This document shows, in pieces, positions 28,687 through 35,663 of a DNA stretch of 37,745 nucleotides; positions within the stretch are counted from its first letter, which is position 1, and each line of letters begins with the position of its first letter. The DNA comes from Candidatus Daviesbacteria bacterium RIFCSPHIGHO2_02_FULL_43_12 (GTDB lineage: Bacteria > Patescibacteriota > Microgenomatia > Daviesbacterales > UBA10151). Under the pieces are notes generated by a model that was not told the origin of the DNA, made no database searches, and saw only the letters and a program-made list of their open reading frames with translations. The stretch spans positions 1 through 37,745 of the forward strand of contig MFDD01000002.1 of NCBI GenBank assembly GCA_001776775.1. The letters are read 5' to 3'. The translations under genes and the position numbers were made by a program.

Positions 28687-29583
28687 ATGTCAGAGCGAAG
28701 CAAGATTAACAAAGTTCTGGCATCCCTACCTCTTCAAACATGCTCTATCGAAGCTAATCCAGTAACTGGAGAATCTGGGTGGAAGGCGCCTCACGGAAAA
28801 CTTTTTAGAGTAACTGGAAGATTCTCTATTAACTGGCTGGAGTCACATCCAAATTGGCCCCAGCCACAAGATAGTTCAGATCTTCTGAGGGCCGGAAATC
28901 ATATGCTATATAAGCGCTTGTTGAAAAAAGCGAAGGGTGATGACAAAAAAGCCCTCTCCGATCTTCTGCAAGAGCTTGACCTGGATGAATTTAATGGCTA
29001 CATGCCCCCAACTTCATTTGAGGGAAAGTGGCTGGTTAAATCTGCTGAAACCGATAGAAATCCCTATGAAATCAGACGAAGTAGGGATTCAGACGAACTC
29101 TACGTTAAGCAAGATGTTGATATTTGGTATGAGCGAAGTCCTCTTGTCCTTACAACTAAAGACCTAGGCCCTTCACTAAGAGACCCTGTTGTTTTTGAAG
29201 ATGAAGACGGAGATCTTCGATGGATGCAAGCTTATGCTGAGGTTGTGCCTGGACATGCTCCTATAGAGTTAGTATGTTTTGCTGAACCGTATCCAAATAT
29301 CTATACTCCGAAACAAAGACCTCGGGATAAACTTATACTGCCAGTACCAGTTCGAGGTAGTGATGCCTTTTTTGATACTTTAGAAAGAGGATTAGGGAAA
29401 ATAGATCTAAACCAAAGACTACAAGAGGTTCGTAATCATCGCATGCTTGGTATGCCCTTTGCAGATGATCCCCTCAGAGGCTTTGTATTACCATCCCCAG
29501 CTAGAATTGCCCTCCCAAGAACCCCCCGAATATTAAGAGCAGATCAAAGAACAGAAAGCCCAGACGAAGATATAGAATTTTGA
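28687..29583 (+). CDS. Hypothetical protein, 298 aa
   Basis: A soluble acidic protein of 298 residues, rich in Arg, Asp and Pro. I do not recognise a family. Three parts can be seen: residues 1-55 with GKLFRVTGRFSINWLESHPNW; 60-100 a helical stretch (LYKRLLKKAKGDDKKALSDLLQEL); and 110-225 a beta-rich region with VVFEDEDGDLRWMQAYAEVVPGH. The last 60 residues look disordered. There is no signal peptide. The strong promoter, perfect -10 and long frame support expression. Like the gene at 1724 it is a lone unknown next to a tRNA (tRNA-Gly(TCC) starts 68 bases on). Confidence 0.65.
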   Translation: MSERSKINKVLASLPLQTCSIEANPVTGESGWKAPHGKLFRVTGRFSINWLESHPNWPQPQDSSDLLRAGNHMLYKRLLKKAKGDDKKALSDLLQELDLDEFNGYMPPTSFEGKWLVKSAETDRNPYEIRRSRDSDELYVKQDVDIWYERSPLVLTTKDLGPSLRDPVVFEDEDGDLRWMQAYAEVVPGHAPIELVCFAEPYPNIYTPKQRPRDKLILPVPVRGSDAFFDTLERGLGKIDLNQRLQEVRNHRMLGMPFADDPLRGFVLPSPARIALPRTPRILRADQRTESPDEDIEF

Positions 29584-29651
29584 GCTCTTCTTAAACAAAT
29601 CTCTCTAATTCTTGCGAAAAACTGTTGTTTCTGGGAGAATATGTACTTATT

Positions 29652-29727
29652 GCGGGTGTAATTCATCGGTTAGAATGTCACTTTTCCAAAGTGAACGTAA
29701 GGGGTTCGATTCCCCTCACCCGCTCCA
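29652..29727 (+). tRNA. tRNA-Gly (anticodon TCC), CCA encoded
   Basis: Acceptor GCGGGTG/CACCCGC, anticodon stem TCACT/AGTGA with loop TTTCCAA (anticodon TCC), T-arm AGGGG-TTCGATT-CCCCT, discriminator T at 29724, CCA at 29725-29727. A GGGA-tggtag-TCCC hairpin follows. Confidence 0.94.
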
Positions 29728-29745
29728 GACGGGATGGTAGTCCCA

Positions 29746-29781
29746 TCGAAGTCCCGAATAGATTGATATATCGGGCTAATC
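29746..29781. repeat. 36-nt dispersed repeat, copy 2 (downstream of tRNA-Gly)
   Basis: Shares GATTGATATATCGGGCTAAT with 801-820, plus GAAT and TCGAA at matching distances. GAAT begins 32 bases after the tRNA discriminator, as in copy 1. Confidence 0.7.
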
Positions 29782-29850
29782 CTACTCTTTTCGAAAGATT
29801 TTGTCTTCATAAAACTCATCAAGTATTCGTGCCTAATTTTATTTCAAAGA

Positions 29851-29867
29851 GACGGGAGTCGGACTTT
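29851..29867 (-). repeat. tRNA T-arm-like remnant, copy 2
   Basis: GACGGGAGTCGGACTTT matches 5537-5553 at 15 of 17 positions. It ends seven bases before the stop codon of the minus-strand monooxygenase gene. Confidence 0.5.
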
Positions 29868-29873
29868 CGCTAC

Positions 29874-31076
29874 TCATTTAATGTGATCAGCTAAATATTC
29901 TGCATCTTCAGCTATACCGCATAATAAGAACGATTTATATTTTGATAGCCATCTTAAACCGATAAAATGTAATCCAGGAATTTTACTAACTCCCTTTATA
30001 TGAACTGGCTGATTCTGGTTGTCAAAAACATCTACTTTTAACCAATCATAATCATCTTTAAAACCAGTAGCCCAGATAACGGAAGTTACATTGTTTGCTT
30101 TCAAATCGAGCGATTCTATACCTTTTGGCATTTCTAATGCTTCACTTTCTTCTTTTTCTTCAGGAAGGTCTAAATTGTGTTCTGTAATATATTTATCTGC
30201 TGTAGTTTTAAATCCAATTAACGCACTTTCTCCTTTTTGGATATTTTCATCTAAATCAGAATTAAATATAGCTTTTGAAGTGTTTATATCTTTTAGTCTT
30301 CCTACTAACTGAACTCCGTCTTTTGCCAGTTTCCTTAAATTCACTGTTTCAGGATTGCCATATAGAATTGGCGGAGTGGTATTTTTTACTTCTTCTGATG
30401 TTTCTTCCGCTTTTCTATCTAATATTCCTAAGATTTCAGCCCACTCCATGAAGTCTTTACCTCTATAAACCCTAGGAACAATTCTCACTCTGCCAATTGA
30501 AAGAAAGACCTTTCTTCCTGATTTGTTTAAATCATTTGCAATCTGAATTCCGGAATTGCCTCCACCAACTAACAACACAGCACCATCTGGTAATTGCTTG
30601 GCATTTTTGTAGTCAGAAGAGTGGATCTGAAGAATATCCTTAGGTAAATTCTTAGAAATATCGGGAACTAAAGGTTTGTGAAATGAACCTATTGCGACTA
30701 CAACATTTTTAGCTGAATAATCTCCCTTGTTTGTTTTTACTATGAATACATCTTTATCTTTAGTAACTGAAGTAACCTCAGTATTCTCAGATAAGGGTAC
30801 ATTAAATGATTTTGCATAGTTTTCAAAATGCTTGACAATTTCATCTCTAGAATCAAATCCATTTGGTTTCCCACCTTTGTATGGAAAACCTGGAAGCCTA
30901 GTCATAAAGTTTGGTGTAATCAGATGGAAAGCGTCCCAACGACGCGATTTCCATTCCTCACCAACTTTACCTTTTTCTAAAACAAGGTGATCTATGCCTT
31001 TTTGAGTAAGAAGATGACTTACAGAAAGCCCTGCTTGTCCTGCGCCAATTATTACCGTATTGATTTGTGCTACCAT
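29874..31076 (-). CDS. Flavin-containing monooxygenase-like oxidoreductase (CzcO type)
   Basis: 400 residues. The FAD site is VIIGAGQAGLSVSHLL (GxGxxG); the NADPH site is VLLVGGGNSGIQIAND. VGEEWKSRRWDAFHLITPNF and the late VIWATGFKDDYDWL (ATG motif) are typical of the FMO/CzcO group. These soluble flavoproteins oxygenate soft nucleophiles or act as NADPH oxidases. Its 3' end abuts a tRNA T-arm remnant. A perfect TATAAT with TG extension lies six bases before the ATG. The AT-rich codon use and the location in the repeat-bounded array suggest lateral gain. Confidence 0.9.
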   Translation of the reverse strand: MVAQINTVIIGAGQAGLSVSHLLTQKGIDHLVLEKGKVGEEWKSRRWDAFHLITPNFMTRLPGFPYKGGKPNGFDSRDEIVKHFENYAKSFNVPLSENTEVTSVTKDKDVFIVKTNKGDYSAKNVVVAIGSFHKPLVPDISKNLPKDILQIHSSDYKNAKQLPDGAVLLVGGGNSGIQIANDLNKSGRKVFLSIGRVRIVPRVYRGKDFMEWAEILGILDRKAEETSEEVKNTTPPILYGNPETVNLRKLAKDGVQLVGRLKDINTSKAIFNSDLDENIQKGESALIGFKTTADKYITEHNLDLPEEKEESEALEMPKGIESLDLKANNVTSVIWATGFKDDYDWLKVDVFDNQNQPVHIKGVSKIPGLHFIGLRWLSKYKSFLLCGIAEDAEYLADHIK

Positions 31077-31082
31077 ATTTGG

Positions 31083-31088
31083 ATTATA
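31083..31088 (-). promoter_or_regulatory. -10 box of the monooxygenase gene
   Basis: Minus strand TGATATAAT (box 31088-31083), then six bases, then ATG. Confidence 0.55.
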
Positions 31089-31110
31089 TCAAATGATCAG
31101 GCTCCTCTTC

Positions 31111-31187
31111 GTAAAAGTTCATCAATTTGCTAAAATGAGATAAGTATTCAATGAGGAGCGGTTCCAAATAAAATGCGTCTCCCGCTC
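31111..31187 (+). repeat. Accessory-array repeat, copy A
   Basis: Shares ATCAATTTGCTAAAATGAGA (31121-31140) exactly with copy B (32728-32747), then GTTC..AATA and GCGTCTCCCGCTC. The tail after GCTC differs and has a CTCAC..GTGAG hairpin. Function unknown; the TAAAAT could be a -10. Confidence 0.65.
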
Positions 31188-31267
31188 TGGGTTCGGCAAG
31201 CTCACCATTCGCGTGAGATTGCGGAATCCATAGAAGAGTTTCGAATAACATAGGAAGAGGTTTGATC

Positions 31268-31717
31268 TTAAACTCTTGGGAACCAGAAAAAATAGAAAAA
31301 AATACAGAGCAGAAACAAAACAGAATACATAAGCATTAAAAATATATTTATACTTTTGTTTTTATCTGAAGCCCGAATCAAAGGATATGCAACTAAGTAA
31401 GCCAATATAAAAATGCTTGCAAAAATTGGCAGAAATCGACCAAGATCTATAACTTTATTCCATTCTCCTCCTACCCAATCTTCTTTTATTAAAATAAACG
31501 GAGCTTTGATTAGAGGTAATTCTACTGCGGTATCCCTTAGGCTAACTCCTGCCCATGAGATAAACAGGCCTCGATTGACGTAGTACCAGTGAGGTAAATC
31601 GTGTTTTGAGTAGAAACCGCTCGAGAAAACATAAAAGATTCCACTAAAAAAACATAGAACAAAAGCAAGCTCAAAAGCTAGAATTGCGGCCTTAACCGAA
31701 ATCAAATTACGTACCAT
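31268..31717 (-). CDS. Four-helix membrane protein, unknown
   Basis: 149 residues with helices near 10-33 (AILAFELAFVLCFFSGIFYVF), 45-60, 92-113 (FLPIFASIFILAYLVAYPLI) and 122-146. The loop between the first two helices holds SKHDLPHWYYVNRG, and WAGVSLRDTAVELPL follows. No motif of a named family is recognised. It lies alone between repeat copies A and D. A TATAAT at about 31740 gives a 22-base leader. Confidence 0.6.
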   Translation of the reverse strand: MVRNLISVKAAILAFELAFVLCFFSGIFYVFSSGFYSKHDLPHWYYVNRGLFISWAGVSLRDTAVELPLIKAPFILIKEDWVGGEWNKVIDLGRFLPIFASIFILAYLVAYPLIRASDKNKSINIFLMLMYSVLFLLCIFFYFFWFPRV

Positions 31718-31767
31718 AAATCTTAATGGTTGTAGCTAAATTATACGCTATTTTCCTAACAAATTTC

Positions 31768-31830
31768 CATTAATTTGCAAAAGTGTATGAAGATTTTATC
31801 TAACATAAGTTCAAAATAATTTGAATGTCA
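31768..31830 (+). repeat. Accessory-array repeat, copy D (degenerate)
   Basis: ATTAATTTGCAAAAGTG... followed by AAGTTCAAAATAATTTGAATGTC aligns along the length of copies A and B with many changes. Confidence 0.4.
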
Positions 31831-31836
31831 GAAAAC

Positions 31837-32496
31837 TTATTCAAGAGCCTCTTCTTTTAAATTCTGAGCTTCCTGTAGCCAAAAATTCTGCCATTCTTTT
31901 TCTGGTAATTCTATAATCAGAGTAGGATAATCTAATACTCCAATAACTTTTAAGAGTTGTTGTCCCATCTGGATTGGATCAATGCCTGAATCAAACTTAG
32001 CGCGTGCCTTTCTTATTAGTTCCTTAAAACTCCACCCCTTTTCCTTAAAAATTAAGTATAAATCAATAAAATGCCTGCTACTTGGCTGTTGGTAAAGAGT
32101 AAAGGTTTTGTTAACGGCTATATCTAGTAAGCCATCGACCTTAATACCATTTATGATCCTTGGTTGTTCTAATTGAGTAAAAGGATAATAGGTGAATTCT
32201 GTTTTAATAACCCCATCAGTTGTGTGGAGAAAGAAAAGATTTCTGTTAAAACTTTGTTGAAAGTCAATCTTATGTATTCCAGCTTTGTCTTGGATATTTT
32301 TTAAACTTACTTGTATATTCATAGGATCTACTTCTTCCAGACTAAAAAAATCCAAGTCTTCTGATAATCTATGGTGAAGGTAGTATTCAGCAAGCGCTGT
32401 TCCACCAGATAAATAGAAATTATTCATGATATCCTTTTGTTGGAAGATAAGATTAAGAAGGAGTTGTTGCTTTGGAGTTAAGATTGTTTTTGCCAT
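31837..32496 (-). CDS. AbiEii/AbiGii-type nucleotidyltransferase toxin
   Basis: 219 residues from the ATG at 32496. The nucleotidyltransferase signature FYLSGGTALAEYYLHHRLSEDLDFFS has the G-G-T and the D-x-D (DLD) metal site. The later VDGLLDIAVNKTFTLYQQPSSRHFIDLYLIFK is also typical. Such enzymes attach nucleotides to tRNA or other targets and act as type IV-like toxins or in phage defence. The gene overlaps the upstream small gene by 19 bases, as in a toxin-antitoxin operon. Confidence 0.85.
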   Translation of the reverse strand: MAKTILTPKQQLLLNLIFQQKDIMNNFYLSGGTALAEYYLHHRLSEDLDFFSLEEVDPMNIQVSLKNIQDKAGIHKIDFQQSFNRNLFFLHTTDGVIKTEFTYYPFTQLEQPRIINGIKVDGLLDIAVNKTFTLYQQPSSRHFIDLYLIFKEKGWSFKELIRKARAKFDSGIDPIQMGQQLLKVIGVLDYPTLIIELPEKEWQNFWLQEAQNLKEEALE

Positions 32497-32681
32497 AGCC
32501 ACATCTCAAGAAGTTTTTTTCTTTGAGGATCAATGTGGAGTTTAGGCCAATATTTTTTTAATTCGCTGATTTTTAACTTAGTACCATTAAGACCAAAATT
32601 AACACTCTGTTCTAACTTCCATATAGCATATCTTTCAGGATTTTTCTTAAGTTCTGAAGTGTTTATATTCCAGTTGTACAT
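32478..32681 (-). CDS. Small partner protein of the AbiEii-type toxin
   Basis: 67 residues from the ATG at 32681, which is six bases after a TATAAT; a GTG two codons upstream would lie within the spacer. It is basic and rich in Trp and Lys (NPERYAIWKLEQSVNFGLNG, then LKKYWPKLHIDPQRKKLLEMWLW). It is much shorter than the usual AbiEi antitoxin and lacks its winged helix. Position and overlap suggest it is the cognate antitoxin or a regulatory subunit, but this is inference. Confidence 0.72.
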   Translation of the reverse strand: MYNWNINTSELKKNPERYAIWKLEQSVNFGLNGTKLKISELKKYWPKLHIDPQRKKLLEMWLWQKQS

Positions 32682-32687
32682 ATTCAC

Positions 32688-32693
32688 ATTATA
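32688..32693 (-). promoter_or_regulatory. -10 box of the AbiEii-type operon
   Basis: Minus strand TGATATAAT (box 32693-32688), six bases before the ATG at 32681. Confidence 0.6.
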
Positions 32694-32717
32694 TCATTTT
32701 CAGGATTATTTTTCTTG

Positions 32718-32820
32718 GTAAACTCCTATCAATTTGCTAAAATGAGATAGGAATTGGACGAGCATTAGTTCGGAATAATTTGCGTCTCCCGCTCCAAACC
32801 GGACTGACGTGCGGATTTTT
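32718..32820 (+). repeat. Accessory-array repeat, copy B with terminator-like tail
   Basis: ATCAATTTGCTAAAATGAGA (32728-32747), then GTTCGGAATAATTTGCGTCTCCCGCTCCA-like sequence (in two parts with copy C identical except one base), then AACCGGAC-tgac-GTGCGG-ATTTTTT, an imperfect terminator. Ends in GCTCCA like the two tRNA-Gly genes. Confidence 0.7.
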
Positions 32821-32896
32821 TGTTTTTCCCCAATAAATCAACCTATTCTTGAGTTCTAGCCTTAAATTCTGCTAAAATCCCATTAGCCTGGAGACA

Positions 32897-32902
32897 TATA
32901 AT
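32897..32902 (+). promoter_or_regulatory. -10 box before the gene at 32925
   Basis: A perfect TATAAT, 22 bases before the ATG. Confidence 0.5.
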
Positions 32903-32924
32903 ACCGGCAAAGAGAATAGAACCT

Positions 32925-33104
32925 ATGGATGATGATTTACTAATAAATAAAGAAGAGCTTGAAGAATTTAAAAAAATTGCATTCAAAGAATATGGAATCA
33001 AACTCACTGACGAACAAGCTTACGAGCAAGGATCTGCATTACTTAGGTTAACGGATTATCTAATAGAAAAAACTATTGAAAAGAAGAGGATGTTAAAGAA
33101 ATAA
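32925..33104 (+). CDS. 59-aa charged helical protein
   Basis: MDDDLLINKEELEEFKKIAF then EYGIKLTDEQAYEQGSALLRL then TDYLIEKTIEKK. This pattern (E-F-K-x-I-x3-E-x-G-x-x-L-T-D-E-x-A-x5-S-x-L-L-R-L) resembles a widespread family of small unnamed proteins on mobile elements and in Patescibacteria. It is helical with no catalytic residues. Its stop codon is directly adjacent to the stop of the convergent HEPN gene. It could be an antitoxin or regulator of a neighbour, but that is a guess. Confidence 0.6.
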   Translation: MDDDLLINKEELEEFKKIAFKEYGIKLTDEQAYEQGSALLRLTDYLIEKTIEKKRMLKK

Positions 33105-33896
33105 TTAAAAAACGGTTTTTGAGATTTTTTTAACCCCCTCAATAAGTTCTTCGATTTCTTCTGGGGTCGGGTCACTAGTTTTTTTATGATCACACTTATT
33201 TCTTAAATCACCAAGATGCTGGATGTATCTCCACACAGATGTCTCGATAACCCTGCTTGTTTTTAAGAGATCATTGAGGTCGCCGATAGCCGGATCTTTT
33301 TTAGAAATTTTCAAATTGTGATTTTCACACACCTGTAAAAGATGCGATTCTAATACTACGCCTGCAACTGCACCAGCTCCACGAGAGAAACCTTTCTTGT
33401 TGAGTTCTTGAGCAACTTCTAGTTCAGAGTCAAATAGATCTGCCTGAACTAGTTGTTTAATATCAAACAGAGAACTTTTAAATCTTTGCTTTACAGATTT
33501 CAGAATATTAAGTTGTTGCTGAAATTGAGAAATTGCAGCTTCGGGACCAACTTTTCTATCGCCATAAGATGCTGTAACTACCAAATTTTGCAAATAATCT
33601 TCGATGACGTAATTGCCATACTCTATAGACTTTCTGTTTTTAGGTTTTTCATACAACTTTACAAAATCACTTATTCGGTCAGGTAATAGTAATTTGATAA
33701 CCACCAAAGATTCAGAATACCAATTTTGATACTGATCCCTAAAGTTGCGTAAATCTTTAATAAATGCTTCGCTTTTTTCTCCCAACTGCTTTTTAATTTG
33801 TTCGGGGTGACATTCAAACAGCATTGCGTTATACAGCTCACCACCAGAATCAATGAGTGTTTCTAGATCTTTTTCGTATTTTTCAAGATTATTCAT
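33105..33896 (-). CDS. HEPN-like protein with RN-x3-H RNase motif
   Basis: 263 residues from the ATG at 33896; an in-frame TTG at 33920 overlaps the upstream stop. Residues 1-160 are helical, with no known domain. The C-terminal part (from SRGAGAVAGVVLESHLLQVC to VKKISKTVF) is an all-helical HEPN-like domain. It carries the motif LRNKCDHKK, an R-N-x3-H that forms the RNase site of many HEPN toxins. HEPN proteins appear in abortive infection and toxin systems and cut RNA. The gene lies directly downstream of a ParB-like gene, so they form an operon. Confidence 0.75.
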   Translation of the reverse strand: MNNLEKYEKDLETLIDSGGELYNAMLFECHPEQIKKQLGEKSEAFIKDLRNFRDQYQNWYSESLVVIKLLLPDRISDFVKLYEKPKNRKSIEYGNYVIEDYLQNLVVTASYGDRKVGPEAAISQFQQQLNILKSVKQRFKSSLFDIKQLVQADLFDSELEVAQELNKKGFSRGAGAVAGVVLESHLLQVCENHNLKISKKDPAIGDLNDLLKTSRVIETSVWRYIQHLGDLRNKCDHKKTSDPTPEEIEELIEGVKKISKTVF

Positions 33897-33913
33897 AAGA
33901 TATTTTTCTTCGC

Positions 33914-34570
33914 TTACCAAAGGTACCCCTCATCTACGATTCTGTTTAATTCTAAGATATTTTGTTGATAACCCTCCCACTCAGGTGCCCAAACGCATTT
34001 AGATAAATCAGGCGCTATACCTAAATACGCTTTAGTTCCTGGAATACCACCTTTAATAGTTAAAAAACTGGAGCGATGGGTACCATCAATAATTGTAAAT
34101 GGCCCTGTTTCTGAAGCACTAATCATTATGATATCCTGAACCCCCGTGTCAGGGGTTTTTAGCATCTCATCTATTTTTACTTTATGATCTGCTGCTCCAG
34201 GAGGGAAATTGGAGATACGATGTCCATGTCCACTCGACAGGTTCTTCAATACTCCTGAGAGTTTGAATGTTTTTCCTGTGTCAATAAACCAGTCCCATAT
34301 GGCAAGCAGGTATAAATTTTCTATGTCCTTCTCTTCAATCTCAACCTCATGCCACGTAATATCTGTCGGCACATGATCCATTATTGGTTTTCTCCCATAT
34401 ATATTAAAAATCAAATTTTCTCTTTGTTCATTTTCGGATCGATTATCGAGGTTCGGGTTCTCAATAATATCTACTTGTTCTGGGCTCAAACTATCTTTCA
34501 TTCGATAAAATTCGCTTTTAAGCCATGCTTCGTAAACTTTATCTTTGGTGGAAGTATTAACTATTTTCAT
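33914..34570 (-). CDS. ParB/Sulfiredoxin-like domain protein
   Basis: About 218 residues from the ATG at 34570 (MKIVNTSTKDKVYEAW). The centre has FTIIDGTHRSSFLTIKGGIPGTKAYLG, matching the D-G-x-H-R box of the ParB/Srx nucleotide-binding fold; ParB uses it for CTP, other members for ATP or as nucleases. N-terminal residues 1-90 are charged and helical. It lacks the ParB helix-turn-helix, so chromosome partition is unlikely. The stop overlaps or nearly meets the HEPN start. Putative function with the HEPN protein: a nucleotide-sensing regulator of an RNase (inference). Confidence 0.6.
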   Translation of the reverse strand: MKIVNTSTKDKVYEAWLKSEFYRMKDSLSPEQVDIIENPNLDNRSENEQRENLIFNIYGRKPIMDHVPTDITWHEVEIEEKDIENLYLLAIWDWFIDTGKTFKLSGVLKNLSSGHGHRISNFPPGAADHKVKIDEMLKTPDTGVQDIIMISASETGPFTIIDGTHRSSFLTIKGGIPGTKAYLGIAPDLSKCVWAPEWEGYQQNILELNRIVDEGYLW

Positions 34571-34612
34571 TAAGCACAATTTTATCAAACTGTTGACTTG
34601 ATTGCTAATCAT

Positions 34613-34866
34613 ATCGATCTAAAACTCGATGTACCAATGTGGCTCTTTAGAGCATTAAGTTGTAAAATTAAATCCGGAGTAACCAACTCCCGCAGGTTCG
34701 AGCAAAGTACGGTGACCAGCTCCAAATTGATTAGATTGAAAATTTAACTTCAATTGTCTCATAATTTGTAGGGCATCCCGTCTCCCACCTCCGTTTTTGA
34801 CTTGATCTTAGGCTCACTTGGGCGCTACCTAAAACCCTTGTCAAGAACCTATAATTGCTGTATTTC
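34613..34866. other. Non-coding spacer with tRNA-like and degenerate repeat pieces
   Basis: No convincing gene. AACTCCCGCAGGTTCGAGC then GACCAGCTCCA (about 34686-34725) resembles a broken T-arm and a 3' end. ATAATTTG...CCCGTCTCCCACCTCC (about 34761-34792) looks like a worn copy of the array repeat and precedes GTTTTTG. Confidence 0.4.
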
Positions 34867-34896
34867 TTACTTAAAAGTAATCAATAATGGTAAACT
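34867..34896 (+). promoter_or_regulatory. Promoter of the YdjM-like gene
   Basis: TTACTT (34867-34872), 18-base spacer, TAAACT (34891-34896), six bases before the ATG. Confidence 0.5.
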
Positions 34897-34902
34897 GATA
34901 GC

Positions 34903-35373
34903 ATGACGATAACTAACCATGTTCTTGCCGGTTCAATTATTGGATTAATAGTTAAAGAGCCCATTTTGGCAGTCACAATAGCTTTTGCTTCACACTTTGT
35001 AATGGATGCTCTGCCGCATTTTGGTTATCCAGGCAGAAAAGGTTTTCCAGAGGTTCTCAAACACAGACTAAGTTATATTGTGGGGATTATTACCTTAATC
35101 TCAACACTTTGGATAGTCTTTATATTGATAAATAACAGCCTTTACTTTCCCCTTACTTGTGCTCTAGTTGCAGCTTCACCTGATTTTGTAGGTTGGTACA
35201 ACTACATAGCTTATGAGAGGAAAGGCAATCTTGCTACAGGTTGGCTAAAATTATTACATGTCCAGTTTCACCGGCGAATCCAAAAATTTGAAAGACCTTG
35301 GGGTCTTTTGGTGGAAGTTGTAGTATTTGTTAGCCTGTTATGGTTGCTCATATTATTAGGTTTCAAGCCATAA
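34903..35373 (+). CDS. YdjM-like membrane-bound metal-dependent hydrolase
   Basis: 156 residues with about four helices. TNHVLAGSIIGLIV, FASHFVMDALPHFGYP and the late LLHVQFHRRIQ provide the ordered His and Asp residues of the YdjM family (H..S-H-x3-D-x2-P-H), thought to bind metal in the membrane. The biological substrate is unknown. Leaderless start. It stands between the spacer at 34613 and repeat copy C. Confidence 0.72.
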   Translation: MTITNHVLAGSIIGLIVKEPILAVTIAFASHFVMDALPHFGYPGRKGFPEVLKHRLSYIVGIITLISTLWIVFILINNSLYFPLTCALVAASPDFVGWYNYIAYERKGNLATGWLKLLHVQFHRRIQKFERPWGLLVEVVVFVSLLWLLILLGFKP

Positions 35374-35452
35374 TACTCAGACAATACTATTAGAAATCCT
35401 TAGGGTTATAAGCACAGTAGAGTTTATCAATCATGTCCCAGACTTCCCAAAA

Positions 35453-35507
35453 GAGTTCGGAATAACTTGCGTCTCCCGCTCCAAACCGGACAAACGTCCG
35501 GTTTTTT
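35453..35507 (+). repeat. Accessory-array repeat, copy C with strong terminator
   Basis: GTTCGGAATAACTTGCGTCT (35455-35474) differs from copy B by one base, then CCCGCTCCA. The tail AACCGGAC-aaac-GTCCGGTT followed by T's (35484-35507) is a perfect intrinsic terminator. The upstream ATCAATTTGC half of copies A and B is missing. Confidence 0.75.
35484..35507 (+). terminator. Intrinsic terminator in repeat copy C
   Basis: An 8-bp perfect stem, four-base loop and TTTTTT. Confidence 0.85.
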
Positions 35508-35605
35508 CGTTTTCCCCCAAGAAAGCCACCTTCCCCCGAGTTCGAGCCTCATTTTTTATTGTTTACATTCCGAATTTTACTCCCATTTCAGAATATAAAG
35601 GTGGC

Positions 35606-35634
35606 TTGAAATTTATACTTTGATTTACTACGAT
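35606..35634 (+). promoter_or_regulatory. Promoter of the thioredoxin/DipZ-like operon
   Basis: TTGAAA (35606-35611), 17-base spacer, TACGAT (35629-35634), 29 bases before the ATG, with GGGGGTGA as Shine-Dalgarno. Confidence 0.65.
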
Positions 35635-35663
35635 AAATAAAGATTGGGGGTGAACTGAACTAT

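Noticed and set aside
33914-34570. Chromosome-partition ParB
   Set aside because: Only the D-G-x-H-R box is present. There is no helix-turn-helix, no ParA neighbour and no parS-like repeats.
34680-34730. tmRNA or complete tRNA gene
   Set aside because: The GGTTCGAGC and CAGCTCCA words resemble a 3' end, but there is no matching 5' acceptor, D-arm, tag reading frame or tmRNA 5' domain.
31268-35373. Integron or prophage
   Set aside because: No integrase, attI, capsid, terminase or tail gene is seen. The cassette-like layout is kept as a finding without that label.
31111-35507. CRISPR array
   Set aside because: The repeats are few, unequal in length, 0.6-2.7 kb apart, and separate protein genes; there are no cas genes.
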